Below are positions 10,952-21,572 of a stretch of DNA of 64,000 nt, in pieces. Source of the stretch: Diogma glabrata (Eukaryota; Arthropoda; Insecta; Diptera; Cylindrotomidae); assembly GCA_963693315.1 (NCBI GenBank), contig OY856188.1:190816811-190880810 (forward strand). Direction: 5' to 3'. A program made the position numbers and the translations under genes. The notes below the pieces were generated by a model. That model had not been told where the DNA came from. It saw nothing but the letters and a program-made list of their open reading frames with translations, and ran no database searches. Numbering within the stretch: position 1 is the stretch's first letter; the number at the start of each line of letters is the position of its first letter.

Positions 10952-11849
10952 CTTTATAAGGAATAAAAATTATATTAAACTGATATCAAGTTACCAAAAT
11001 ATTAAATTAAGCGTTTAATCTTCAAGCTTACACTGAAAAAAAATTAAGTACTGACTTGGCAGTTTATAATTAAAACAAAGAAAAACTATTTGCAAACAAT
11101 TTCACCGTGATTGGGACAACTACATGAAAACATTTTCCTGACAACTGCATGACGTTTATTTAAAATGTAAAGTGTTATTTATATCCAATATAACAGTAGT
11201 TGAATAAAGCTATTAACCATTTCCATGAATTAAATAAATTTTTTTGGCCTTATATCATGAATTTTTCATTTTAAAATTGAAGCATTTGAAATTAATTGAA
11301 CTATATTTTATTTTCACATAAATATTACGTCTCAACTACATAGTTCTATATAAGTATATAACTGTACAATTGTTGAAACCATTTCGTAGTTCTATTCGCC
11401 ATATCTGCCCGCACGGTGAGGTTGATACAACTAAACTTCAATTGGAAATAGAACATGTGTTTTTTAGTGTAGTATTACAGACAATGAGTTAGTTTATCGT
11501 AATTCAATCTCTATTATATTGACAATTGACAAACTTTTACATCTCTTTTCATCTGGTTGTTCGATTCGCCATATTCGAGACCGAATATAAAGAATCGAAG
11601 CCCGAAATTGATTTACCAGCTACACTGGTTAAAAAGATGCAGTTGAGGCAACCGCACATTATGTGTATGTGAAAATTAAATATAGTTCGAAAATTTTCAA
11701 ATACTTATTTTTTTAAATAAACGTGTTTTCGTTTTTTTTTTTGTTTGAATAATAAACTGTTAACTTTGGGAGGAGGTTGACTTGACATTACTCGAATTTT
11801 TTTTTCAGTTTATTTTATTTCATTTTTCCACAAAAAATAAACAACCTAC

Positions 11850-12003
11850 CTATTGTTGAAATACCTGATCCGACATTCCTAGTATCTTGACTATTGGATA
11901 TGTTAATTGTATCATGATTGTGCTCAATATCTAGTTGAATTCCCAGAAATAAGCAAATTATTGATTTTTCTAAATTAATTTCTAAGTTACACGTTGAAGA
12001 TTG
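11850..12003 (-). CDS. Upstream exon of the same membrane-protein gene (ectodomain side)
   Basis: A 154-nt open stretch lies between a good acceptor (TCTTTACAG, ending at 12004) and a donor GTAGGT (11844-11849). It encodes QSSTCNLEINLEKSIICLFL and continues through a polar Asn/Asp-rich stretch (HNHDTINISNSQ) to GSGISTI. There are two cysteines and possible N-glycosylation sites (NIS). It ends in phase 1, matching the next exon at 10951. The combined layout is extracellular stalk, TM helix, basic tail. Further 5' exons are not found: the sequence just upstream is a dispersed repeat (12150-12330). Confidence 0.5.
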
Positions 12004-12149
12004 CTGTAAAGAGATTTGAAGAAAAATTTAAATATAATTAACATTGCATCATTATTATTATAGTCGAGTGAATTTAGAGTTAAAACGAGTGTAATGGAGA
12101 ATTATACTGGGCACGCCGATGGACAGATAAAAAATTGATTAATGAAAAG

Positions 12150-12330
12150 AACATATGTTTCGTTCGTAAAAACGTTCGAAATTGTATAGATGGAGTTTTG
12201 CTAATATCTAATTTTCTTTTTAAAATTTGTTTGTAATTAGTTTTTTTAATTTAAACTAATCCGATTCTACTTGTACACAAAACTGTCTGATCCCGAAATC
12301 TACCTAACAAAATGAAACATACAACCTCCT
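12150..12330 (-). repeat. Dispersed repeat R2, copy 1
   Basis: Read on the minus strand it matches 29115-29260. Shared words are GATCAGACAGTTTTGTGT, a GATTAGTTT block, and AAATTTTTAAAAGAAAATTAG-like sequence. It lies in the putative intron or upstream region of the membrane-protein gene. Other copies are at 27135-27330, 29088-29290 and a piece at 30671-30720. There is no coding capacity. Confidence 0.65.
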
Positions 12331-12339
12331 TTTTTGAAG

Positions 12340-12950
12340 TTTGTTAAAAACTACATAAACATCAACAAACATAAGCCACTATTCCACTTGAAAATTGAAC
12401 CATAAATCTATATATGTTAAAAATATAGTCCTAACTCCTAATGTTATTTCAACAGGATATTTACGTTTGACTTTTACAGTTAGAGTATTAAATTTTCTAA
12501 ACAATTGTTTTGTTCATCTCGTTTTTAGGCAAATGTTTATTGTTTACTATTATTTAGTGTTTTTAAGGCAAATATTTACTTTTACATCTGTTGTGTTTTT
12601 ACGTCTGGTTTAACTTTTAAATTTTAATTATGTTTTACTCTGTTTGGATTTTCTTGTTTTTTTTTTCTAAATAAATAAACAGTAAACAATAAAATAAGAA
12701 AATTAATGCACATTAAGAATATAATTAATATTTTCAAAGGTTATTGAATCTACATTAGGCAAGCATCTTTTCGTATATCAAGCACAAAACTACGCACCTT
12801 CATGTCTATATTTATCCCACACATGTCTATATTTATCCCACGAATTACAAATTGTTTAAAATACCGGAACATCGAAAATTTTTTAAACACTAGAAAACAG
12901 CATCAAAATCTTTATAACCAGAGATAAGAAATTAATAAAAGACAATAGTA
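12340..12950. other. AT-rich spacer, no feature recognised
   Basis: A 72-codon frame at 12395-12613 has no recognisable domain and a composition expected by chance in AT-rich DNA. Two adjacent copies of an ACATGTCTATATTTATCCCA block near 12800-12840 form a short tandem duplication. Confidence 0.5.
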
Positions 12951-14317
12951 GTTTATACACCAAGGGCGAGAAGTGCATGTTTTTCTCCTGAGGTGTGTTT
13001 GGAGCCCGATGGCGAAGTAGAGTTGCCACCTTTTCAAATTTACAAAACGAGACACAATCGTTTACACCAAATCAAATAGCAATCTCGGCTAATACTTTTA
13101 CGCTTGGTTTTTCTTAGCCCGAGCGAAACTAGATGTTTTAAAATAATTAATTATAAGTAAAAATGAAAACAAACATGTAAATTTCCAAAACTCGAAGATC
13201 AGTTTTGTTTATTTATATTTTATACCAATTTTTATAGTACTTTGAATAAGTAAATCGAGGAAGTAAATCCTCTCTGAACCTAGCATGCATGGGAAAGTAG
13301 AAAATGAAATGTTTTGGACCCACTCGAGTGCGGTGTTATAGGAAAGGTTGAAATGCTTTAAAGGGATTACCACTTTTATAGATAGATTACCAGTAATGTA
13401 TTTTTTTATTATGTTTCACCCCTCAAATCCAAACGTGATCAATTAAAAAGCTTATACGAACTTATACAAGATCAATAAGTTGCTTACACATTAAAAAAAA
13501 AGAGCTTGGGCACATTTAGTAGGATAAATAGTGTAAAAATGGTTCAAGCCCAGTCGAGTGGGTGTCATATGATTGGGCATACATTATAAGTAACATCGTA
13601 ATCCAGTTATATTTTATCAGATTCTAAAATTTCGTTAGAAAATTGAAAATATAATTGACAATCATCGATACTACCGGTTACAAAAACTTATTTGTTGTTT
13701 TCCACAAATAAATTAAAATATGCGAGTGTTATGAATAACGTGAATAAACTATTTGCGGAATTCTTGCCGTTCTTTTAACATCCTTGACGTTAATACCATT
13801 CAGACCAGTTTCAAACTATATAAAATTTGGCCAAATAACATCAAAATAAAACAAACTTCACATCAGGTTAGGAGAGGGACAAACGTTATCGTATGCTATA
13901 CTAAAATCGATAACTAAACCGTTATTATATCTCCCCCAAACCAATTTTTCATTTAAACTTAAACCAAAAACTTAAAGACTATCAAAATAAATCGGCTTCA
14001 TTCATCATTATAAGTCGGCTCTTTACACTAGATTGGGCATTGAAAATTGGCAAGCATGTCGATGTTCGTTAACACACTTGGCTTTACATTGCCTAACAAC
14101 ATATTAACATAAAACGGATTTTATCAATTCAAAAGTTACAACAAAACTCCGCCAATTTGACTAATGCAAACATCGAATTTCTTTCATAACGACTACATTT
14201 TATTTTTTATTTTATTGGACGATTTAATATTTATTTGTTTGTTTTCATCGTTTTAGTCCAAAAATATATATAAATTAAGCTTTTTGTTCAATTTTTTCGA
14301 AACATTTTATTTACTTA

Positions 14318-14375
14318 TTTGACGACATGTTTCAGCTTTTAACAAAAGCTATCCTCAGGAGGTCAGAACAAAAAA
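14318..14375 (-). ncRNA. Hammerhead-ribozyme-like motif in PLE terminus
   Basis: The minus-strand order is CTGAGGA (fits CUGANGA), a perfect stem II (AGCTTTT-GTT-AAAAGCT), GAAAC, then ATGTC. This gives the minimal two-base-pair stem III (AC/GU) and a GUC cleavage triplet, as described for PLE hammerheads. Stem I is weaker: TGAC upstream can pair with GTCA downstream, but with an asymmetric internal loop. The core is conserved; activity is not demonstrable from sequence. Confidence 0.5.
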
Positions 14376-14651
14376 TAATCAACCATACAAAACAGAACAT
14401 GACAATAATACAATTTAAACAATATCAGCAAAAATCACTTACAAAAATGTATCGTCCAAATAAACAACTTCACTGATTATTACTAATCCTATTATTATTA
14501 ATTTTAATTTTCAAATAAATTAAACAAATTTTCAATTAAATATAAACTAAACTGAAACTTATAAAATATCGTCTTTAAACAAACGGATAAAAAATTTTTT
14601 TGAAAGATAAAACAAAGATAGACAGACAGTATTTTAAAAATTTTTTAATAT

Positions 14652-15077
14652 TTAAATAAAAGAAAGGTATACATTATCTAAATATGTGCAATCAGATTGT
14701 ATGTTCATATTGTTTTGGAATTTTTTAACATAAATTGACTCAAGAATTTTGCACTTAACCGTATTAGACTCAAAATTTAAAATTTCAGGATTGTCCCAAT
14801 CAATTTTATGATTACTAGAAATAACATGATCACATAAAGCACTATGTGACCCATTACCTCTAGAAATATGATATTTATGGTCCTTTAACCTGGAAATAAG
14901 ATATTGTTTAGTTTCACAAATATATGTTAAGCCACAATTAAGTTCAGCACAATTAATTTTGTAAACTAAATCAGAAAAATATTCTTTGGGAACACGATCT
15001 TTTAGAGGTGTGAAAATACGATTTCTTAGAGTATTGCAAGGTTTACCAACTGCTTTAATATTATAATTATGTAACAC
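14652..15077 (-). pseudogene. PLE GIY-YIG endonuclease, C-terminal
   Basis: The 141-residue open frame shows the order VYKINC, then CGLTYICETKQYLISRLKDH, then HSALCDHV.SSNHKIDWDN and a tail KILESIYVKKFQNN. VYKI and TYICET occupy the GIY and YIG positions, and R..L..H downstream matches PLE-type endonucleases, including the Cys-x(n)-Cys insert before YIG typical of PLEs. Only the final part of the PLE polyprotein is present, so this is a fragment although the frame is uninterrupted. Homologous pieces are at 16415-16726 and 18755-19460. Confidence 0.8.
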
Positions 15078-15269
15078 ACGATTTAAATTCTCAAATAAAA
15101 CTTTAACATAAGGTAGGGATACAAATTTAAAAGTGTTACTACGTTCGTAGTTACGTCAGGACACGGGACATTCAGGTCTGTCTAAAACTGGTCTGTCCCG
15201 TTCAAAACGGGACGGGTGGCAACTCTAGGGTGAAGCCTGAGACATATCACTGAGGGAGATGAGAATCAT

Positions 15270-15625
15270 TTAAAGAATCTAATTTAATGATTAGAATCTA
15301 ATGCTAATCATTTAAAGAAAACGAAAATTTTAAATTTTTATCGTAGTACGAGGTTTTTATAAATACATATATGTATGCATTTGTTTGAATTTATCGTAAA
15401 TATATCTGTTTACATGAAAATTACCATTGTTGTCATGGTTTGTTATTTTTCATTCCGTAAAAAAGAATATTTTGCACGAGTTGTATATTAAGTTCAATTC
15501 CGCTCTCTCATTTGTGGGAAATTTTTTACGATAAATTCAAAACAAATTTTTATAAAAATCGCCTACTATGATGAATATAAAAAAAAATTATAATTTTCGT
15601 TCTCTTTAAATGATTAGATTTAGTT
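15270..15625. repeat. Imperfect palindrome at the centre of the foldback
   Basis: AATCATTTAAAGAAAACGAAAATT (start near 15298) faces its inverse near 15580-15615. An inner pair GAATTTATCGTAAA / TTTACGATAAATTC (about 15389 and 15528) continues the fold. There is no coding capacity. Confidence 0.6.
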
Positions 15626-15859
15626 TTTAATATCATATATAATTATATTATTGTCGTGCAAAATCCAGTATATACACCTCGGGAGAGAGCATGTCATCTC
15701 CCTCAGTGATATGAAGTCCTCAGGCTTCACCCTCGGGCTCCAAACACACCATCGGTATGCCATTCTAGTAAGCCATTTAAAAAAACAGTGCAATTTGAGA
15801 TATTTGTAATTTGTTTGTATACTGCTATGTAAATAAATTCTTCTACCCATTTAATACCG

Positions 15860-16220
15860 GTATATCGAATTCCGAAATGCCGGTATACCGTGTTTTTTTA
15901 CAAAACTTTTACAAAACTGATATCAAATTATCAATACTGGTATAATTCGGCATTCTTTTTTCATCCAAGAGATTATTTGTTAATTATTCGTATATATACC
16001 CTCTCTATGCTCAACGATGTACCGATTATCAATTTCAGAATGATATTTAAGTTATCGTCTATTTAGGAGTATTAATAGAGTTTTAGCTAATTTCTCCATC
16101 AACAGCCAAGTCTCTTATGGTTTTGGTCGAAACCACAAAAGCATTTCAAATTGACTTGAACCGCGACCGTTTGCAAAATTTGGCACTATCTATTATATGT
16201 GTAAGCATGAGTCGAACTGA
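15860..16220. other. Spacer, no gene seen
   Basis: Short imperfect repeats of a CCGGTATA word lie at 15856-15890. Nothing coding or structured was recognised in the rest. Confidence 0.45.
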
Positions 16221-16224
16221 TCTG

Positions 16225-16830
16225 AACATTGTGATTCTATAAATTAAAAATTAAAAACACCTGTTCTTATTTCGCTAATATTTTTTTATTTTATTTTGCT
16301 CAATGCATTTCGGCGGACGCCATTATCAAGAGCGATACAAAAAAGTTATGAAGAAAATTTTTGATTCAAACCGAAAATATAATGGAAAAAGAATAACTTT
16401 GAAAATGAATAATTTTGCTTTTGTTTAAAAATAAATTTTCTAAATCTGAAGTCTATCAACTATCTTGTTTTGATTGTGATGCAATTTATGTGGGACAGAC
16501 AGATCGCCAGTTTTATGTTCGATGTGCTGAATATTTTCGTAGTTTAAGATTAGGAAAAACATCTTCCATCTTCTCTAATCACTTAATTGTCGAAAAGCAT
16601 ACTTGTAATTTCATAAATAACAACAACCTTCAAATTATAAAAAATATAACACGAAAGGTTTTAAACTTGATCTTCTGGAATCTTTTGAAATCCGTAAAGC
16701 AATGCACTTTAACAAAAATTTATTAAGTTCTCAAACTGCTCTTGATAATGGCGTAAGCCGAAATACATTGAGCAAAATAAAAAAAAATATTAGGGAAATA
16801 AGAACAAGTATTTTTAATTTTTAATTTATA
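16225..16830 (+). mobile_element. PLE fragment flanked by inverted terminal copies
   Basis: The block GCTCTTGATAATGGCG...GCCGAAATACATTGAGC near 16738-16775 (plus) recurs inverted at about 16300-16340. On both sides the flank AAATAAGAACA.GT.TTTTAA continues the inverted match outward. Between lies the GIY-YIG remnant. GATAATGGC-(loop)-GCCGAAAT is the degenerate hammerhead-like fold of PLE ends (stem I GCTC/GAGC, stem II TGGC/GCC), with core substitutions that would be expected to abolish cleavage. Confidence 0.6.
16415..16726 (+). pseudogene. PLE GIY-YIG endonuclease fragment
   Basis: The order KSEVYQLSCFDCDAIYVGQT, then DRQFYVRCAEYFRSLR shows the GIY (VYQL), CxxC and YIG (IYVGQT) motifs and the downstream Arg. 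HLIVEKHTCNFINNN follows, where the family has H....H.....n. The frame then diverges. About 100 residues of an original domain remain, without RT. Confidence 0.75.
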
Positions 16831-17239
16831 TTAAAATGTTTCGCCAAGTGCCGACAGTCGACACAATTGAATTTAACGTTATTCTAGTTAACGACTTTTC
16901 ATCAACCCCCGTATATTGCATTAAAACACAAAAAATCAAAAATTAGATTAGTTATCATTAGTTGGCAAAAAAATTTCTAAACGAATTCCCCTCGACGGTG
17001 GACCCGTGATAAATTAACATAATTTTTTTGGAAAATACCTCAAGCAAGTAGCATTGATAGTATATAGCCCTAGGGCTACGCCCTCAAGCTATTACCAATC
17101 AACTTGCTTTCGAAATGTTCGCAAAAAATTATTTCTAATTATCACCGTCCTTGGGAAATTACTACTGAAAGTCTGAAAATTCATCACCTCAGAAATTTCC
17201 TCAGAAAATGAACACTTAGTCGTTATTTCGATTCGTTGT

Positions 17240-17900
17240 CAATTTTGTTCTAATAACTACGTTACCTTCCTGACCTAAGTTGAGGTAGTGTCGTCCTTCT
17301 TCATCTTGGTAAAAAGTTTTCTGAGGTCTTCCAGTGGTGGTTCGTTGTCAAGGACTATGTTTTTTCCATAGTACTCGCATTCAGTACCCGCTCCAGCTGT
17401 GCTGTAATTCTCTTAGGTTTGCTTTGTACGTTTTATTCTTAAGCCCTTCTTAAGCCCTTCTGGTGGTATCAGTGCTTCTATGTCTGAGCTATATAACGTG
17501 TTAAGCAGTTTCTGCGTCTTTCAGGTGAAGGGGTATTGACAAATTCTTTGCATGGATGGTCATTTTTGTAGCAACTATAAAAAATATTGACTAGCAAGCA
17601 GGTGGCATCCAGTTTCTAAGTGAGGATGCTGTAATTTGATATTCTGTATTGTTTGGTTTTTTCCAGGAAGTTTGACTCAACTGTGGAAACTAGATTGCTG
17701 CCGTATGACTGATTATAGGGCAACCAATGGCTGTGTATGTTTTTGTGATGGTTTATCTTTTTTTACCAGCTAGTACCAGCAAGCAACTCCAACATGTCAT
17801 TACGAGTCTGTAGTCAATTGTATATCATTTTTCCATGCGCGGAGTGGAGTCAGCACGTTTTCGTAAACCAAATCTAGAATTTTTAGCTGATTAACTGAAG
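17240..17900. other. Less AT-rich stretch, possible decayed coding sequence
   Basis: Base composition here is noticeably more balanced than in the surroundings, and minus-strand frames are open for 30-40 codons between stops. This suggests a decayed coding region or element. I recognise no motif. A short direct duplication TTAAGCCCTTC occurs near 17440-17460. Confidence 0.3.
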
Positions 17901-17904
17901 TAAT

Positions 17905-18754
17905 TTTGTTTATGATATATGCTTCTATTTACCCAAATAAGCAAAGTACTTCACTAGGGTAAAGTACTTCATTACCCAACTCATCAGCAATATACTATTA
18001 ATATAAATTCAGAGAATTGAAATGCCAGACATCATCTACGAGAGTTAAATTGAGACATCAGTAAAACTTACATCAGTAAATAAAAAAAACACAACAAACA
18101 ACAGTATACACATCAGCATTATAAAATAAACAATCATTTATTTTTTTTCTTTTGTGTTTCTTGTAAAGTTCTGGTATTTCTCCAAATATATTCGTAATCA
18201 TCCATTATTTAATAGAAACTCTTCGTCAATATGCGCACGCACACATCTACAAACAATAAGCAAACATAAAATAACCAAATGAAAATCATGCACAGAATTC
18301 TCTAAATTTACCACTATGAAATGTAAAAATCAACAAATTCAATAAAAAAAATAATAAAATAACACATTCATTCATCAGAGTCTTAAACCAGAAACTAGAC
18401 GTTAGTATACTGTAGGGCCTTCACCGAAAAACACTGGATTATTTTATTATTTGAGACTTAAGAGGAAACATTAAAAACGAAAACTTTTAAAAACAGGAAT
18501 TCAATTAGTTTTTGTTCAGTTTATATTTAATTTAAGAAAAAGTTTTTAATTATAATAAAATTTAAGTTGTAACAGTGTGTATACAGTTATTTTTAATATA
18601 ATTGTGGAAACTAAGACAAGATACAAGTGAAATTGTTCATATTTTTAGTGCCTTTTTCACAGTGAAATAAAATAAAAAATCAGACAACAAACTAAAAATT
18701 CTGGATTAATTACATACCGAAAAATAAAGGTAAATCAAATATATTCTTATAAGA
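17905..18754. other. AT-rich spacer, nothing recognised
   Basis: No frame, repeat identity or hairpin stands out. Confidence 0.45.
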
Positions 18755-19972
18755 AATTTTATTATAAATATATTGGGAATAGAGCCTATTTAAAAACAAA
18801 TTAATTATTTTAAATTAAAATGTATATTTTACGTTTCGGCAAACATCCTTTGCCATTTTCAAAAAAATTATTACAAAATTTTTTAAAAAATTAACAAACA
18901 ACATCAACAACATTCGTTGAAGAAAAAATTATATATACAAAAACAAAAAACACTACAAAGAATATAATTTTAATTTTCAAAAAATAATAAAATTTGTTTG
19001 TTGAATGGTTACTAAATTCAAAAAACTATAATTCATACCCTGATGTAAAATATTCAACAATATTAAATTTTTTAAAATTATTAACACAAAATAAATAATT
19101 CAATGCAAAAAATATCAATTGTTTATAATATTATTATAAGAATTTCCTATATACACCGAATCATTCTGTTTGTTTAAACAATTAGGATTCTTTTTAATGT
19201 ATATCATCTCAAGAATTTTTCGTTTTTGCAAATTTGATTCCCTGGCTAAAATTTTAATATTTTCATAGTTGATTTTATGATTCATATTGTATAAATGATG
19301 TGAAAGAGCACTATTTTTGTCATCATCAACAAAATTAATTTCTGGATTGACATGTCTTGCACCATTCGAATGCTGATATACCCGTTTTTCAAGCCAAAAA
19401 AATATGTAATTAAAAAAAAAAAAAAAAATATGTAATTAGCCAAAAAAATATATAATTTTTATGAAAATATTAAAATTTTAGCCAGGGAATCAAATTTGCA
19501 AAAACGAAAAATTCTTGAGATGATATACATTAAAAAGAATCCTAATTGTTTAAACAAACAGAATGATTCGGTGTATATAGGAAATTCTTATAATAATATT
19601 ATAAACAATTGATATTTTTTGCATTGAATTATTTATTTTGTGTTAATAATTTTAAAAAATTTAATATTGTTGAATATTTTACATCAGGGTATGAATTATA
19701 GTTTTTTGAATTTAGTAACCATTCAACAAACAAATTTTATTATTTTTTGAAAATTAAAATTATATTCTTTGTAGTGTTTTTTGTTTTTGTATATATAATT
19801 TTTTCTTCAACGAATGTTGTTGATGTTGTTTGTTAATTTTTTAAAAAATTTTGTAATAATTTTTTTGAAAATGGCAAAGGATGTTTGCCGAAACGTAAAA
19901 TATACATTTTAATTTAAAATAATTAATTTGTTTTTAAATAGGCTCTATTCCCAATATATTTATAATAAAATT
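18755..19972. repeat. Perfect 512-bp inverted repeat of a PLE 3' end
   Basis: Arm 18755-19266 is the exact reverse complement of 19461-19972 as far as I can follow it, with equal lengths and no indel seen, around a 194-bp spacer. Each arm holds the last roughly 55 codons of a PLE protein, ending in IINN-stop, followed by its 3' sequence with GGCAAAGGATGTTTGCCGAAACG, the PLE terminal hairpin with GAAAC. On the minus strand the reading continues from the arm into the spacer, which therefore belongs to the minus-strand copy. Arm identity implies a recent inversion-duplication, gene conversion, or an assembly fold. Confidence 0.8.
18980..19400 (-). pseudogene. PLE endonuclease C-terminal remnant (minus copy)
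   Basis: The minus strand from about 19400 reads EKRVYQHSNGARHVNPEINF, then DDDKNSALSHHLYNMNHKIN and YENIKILARESNLQKRKILE, then a stop near 19130. SALSHHL..MNHKI matches the equivalent block of the fragment at 14652-15077. The plus-strand arm (19460-19612) repeats the last third of this frame. Confidence 0.65.
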
Positions 19973-19974
19973 AA

Positions 19975-21570
19975 TATAAAAGCCTACAATATACTATTTT
20001 CTTATAAGAAACTTATGTTTTCATGTATTTTTTTAATAACTAGTTTACGTCAAATTCTTAAATCTAATTTGTTTTCGGAATTCAAAAAGCCATTTCTCCC
20101 TTTGTTTTTTAATTTCTTTATCCTTAACGTGGCACACAATGAGAAAATTAGTATTTAAAATACCAAGCAATGAAACATACACAAAATGTGAAGTATATTG
20201 AAAAGCATGTGGTAATTATGTTAACATAAAGATAACAGGAAAAGGGGATCTTTTTACTTATATGTCAAATTGTTTTGTTGTTGTGTTATGAGTCTGTTTC
20301 TAAAGAGAGCTTTTTAATGCACTAAACCTTCGTAAATTATGTATATGTATTAAGAATAACTAATGATAAAAATTAATAAATTTACTGATTTTTTATTCAT
20401 TAATTACTACATATAAAAAATATTAAATTTTATCTGTCGAATATTTCAAAGAAAACACTCAATAGTAGATATATATGTTCATCAAAATAAAGAATTGCAT
20501 TGCAAGAATTGGCCAAGTTTTTTTTAATACAAAAGTAGTGTAATATGAATTACAAAATGTAACACATAGATACCTATCAATACCGCGCCACACAACAACA
20601 TGTGTTCTCGGGTATTAATGGTCGCTTTTGTAAACCTTTGTAGATTGAAGAACTGAGGGATATGGCATGCTCTATCATGTTTGTTTAAAATTATCGGCGC
20701 TTTCCACACACTCAGTGCAACACATCACTTCTTCGCTTCTTACCTCTTTGCCGTTAATTTTTTTAAAAAGTTTTTTATCTTAAGTTTAGATTTCAAAATG
20801 GCGTTATAGGTTCACGATTTTTTCTGTGCTAAAACAACAATCTGGTTATAATATCGAGAGTGTTGTTTTGGCCCATAAACTGCCTATAAATTAAATTGGA
20901 ATTGCCATATTAAAATCGCAACTCGTTCAACTAAAATGCTTATGCGAAACGAGCTGTTACGCACTAACACAAAGATAAAAAAACATTTTTTTTCAAAAAC
21001 CGGTTTTCTTTGTAATTTTTATTTGCGAAATGAAGATTTTTTTACCCATACATAAAAAAGTGCAACAGCTTAAAAATGTTCGTGTGGAAGTGGAAGCGAG
21101 TTGCATTTAGGATGTGTTGTAGTGCTGCATCGTATGGAAAGGCGCATCGTAAATATAAGTGTTTCCATGAAAATTATGATTTTTATGGTTTTATTACCTT
21201 TTATTCCCTTAAAAAATAAACAATCCGTTTCTACAACTGAAAAATATTTTTTGTAACACATGCGTAAAAAATATTCAATTTTGTACTAGAATAGAATAAA
21301 AGAAAAAACTACTTTTCCGCACATATGACCACAAAATATTTTGTGCACGGGCACGTACGCCGCCTGCATGTGAGATTTGTAGTTAAATCTATCCATATAT
21401 CTATCTATATATAATATTTTTATAGCACTAAAATATCAAAATAATAATTTAAATAACTTACCATATAGTAAAAACTAAAAACAACTTAAATACATTGCAT
21501 CATTTGAATTGCAAGAAAAAACAATTTATTTAGGTTTTCAAAGTTTATAATTTTGACAGCTTAGTTGGAT
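19975..21570. other. AT-rich spacer without recognised genes
   Basis: Frames of 60-76 codons (19928-20158, 20524-20709, 21070-21261) show no domain, no splice context and low-complexity composition. A few short palindromes occur. I see no repeat in common with the rest of the window. Confidence 0.45.
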
Positions 21571-21572
21571 TA

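Larger units (their letters stand above)
14280..15110 (-). mobile_element. Penelope-like element (PLE) 3' fragment
   Basis: On the minus strand a GIY-YIG endonuclease tail (14652-15077) is followed by about 300 bp of AT-rich 3' sequence. That sequence ends in a hammerhead-ribozyme-like block at 14318-14375. Such ribozymes are a known feature of PLE terminal repeats. The reverse transcriptase is absent (5' truncation). It lies inside the hAT-like element. Confidence 0.7.
13018..15226. mobile_element. hAT-like non-autonomous element (TAGAGTTGCCACC ends)
   Basis: The left end TAGAGTTGCCACC is mirrored by GGTGGCAACTCTA at the right. The right end also contains a CCCGTTCAAAACGGGAC hairpin. The uninterrupted copy of the target at 15780-15680 shows that about 8 bp (TGGCGAAG / GGGTGAAG) flank both sides, a diverged duplication of the length hAT elements make. 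It contains no transposase but does contain a Penelope-like relic (14280-15110). Positions about 13261-13560 hold two diverged direct repeats around CCACTCGAGTG / CCAGTCGAGTGG. Confidence 0.6.
12955..15790. mobile_element. Palindromic element interrupted by a hAT-like insertion
   Basis: The segments 12975-13017 and 15227-15260 read GTGTGTTTGGAGCCCGA, then GGGTGAAGCCTGAG and ATATCACTGAGGGAGATGA. The same text appears in reverse complement at 15780-15680, where the two halves are continuous. Between the arms (15270-15625) the sequence is a further imperfect palindrome sharing AATCATTTAAAGA-type ends. So the original element was a foldback of about 0.6-0.8 kb, and the 2.2-kb element at 13018-15226 entered its left arm. 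The frame at 15620-15850 is simply this arm read through. Confidence 0.65.
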
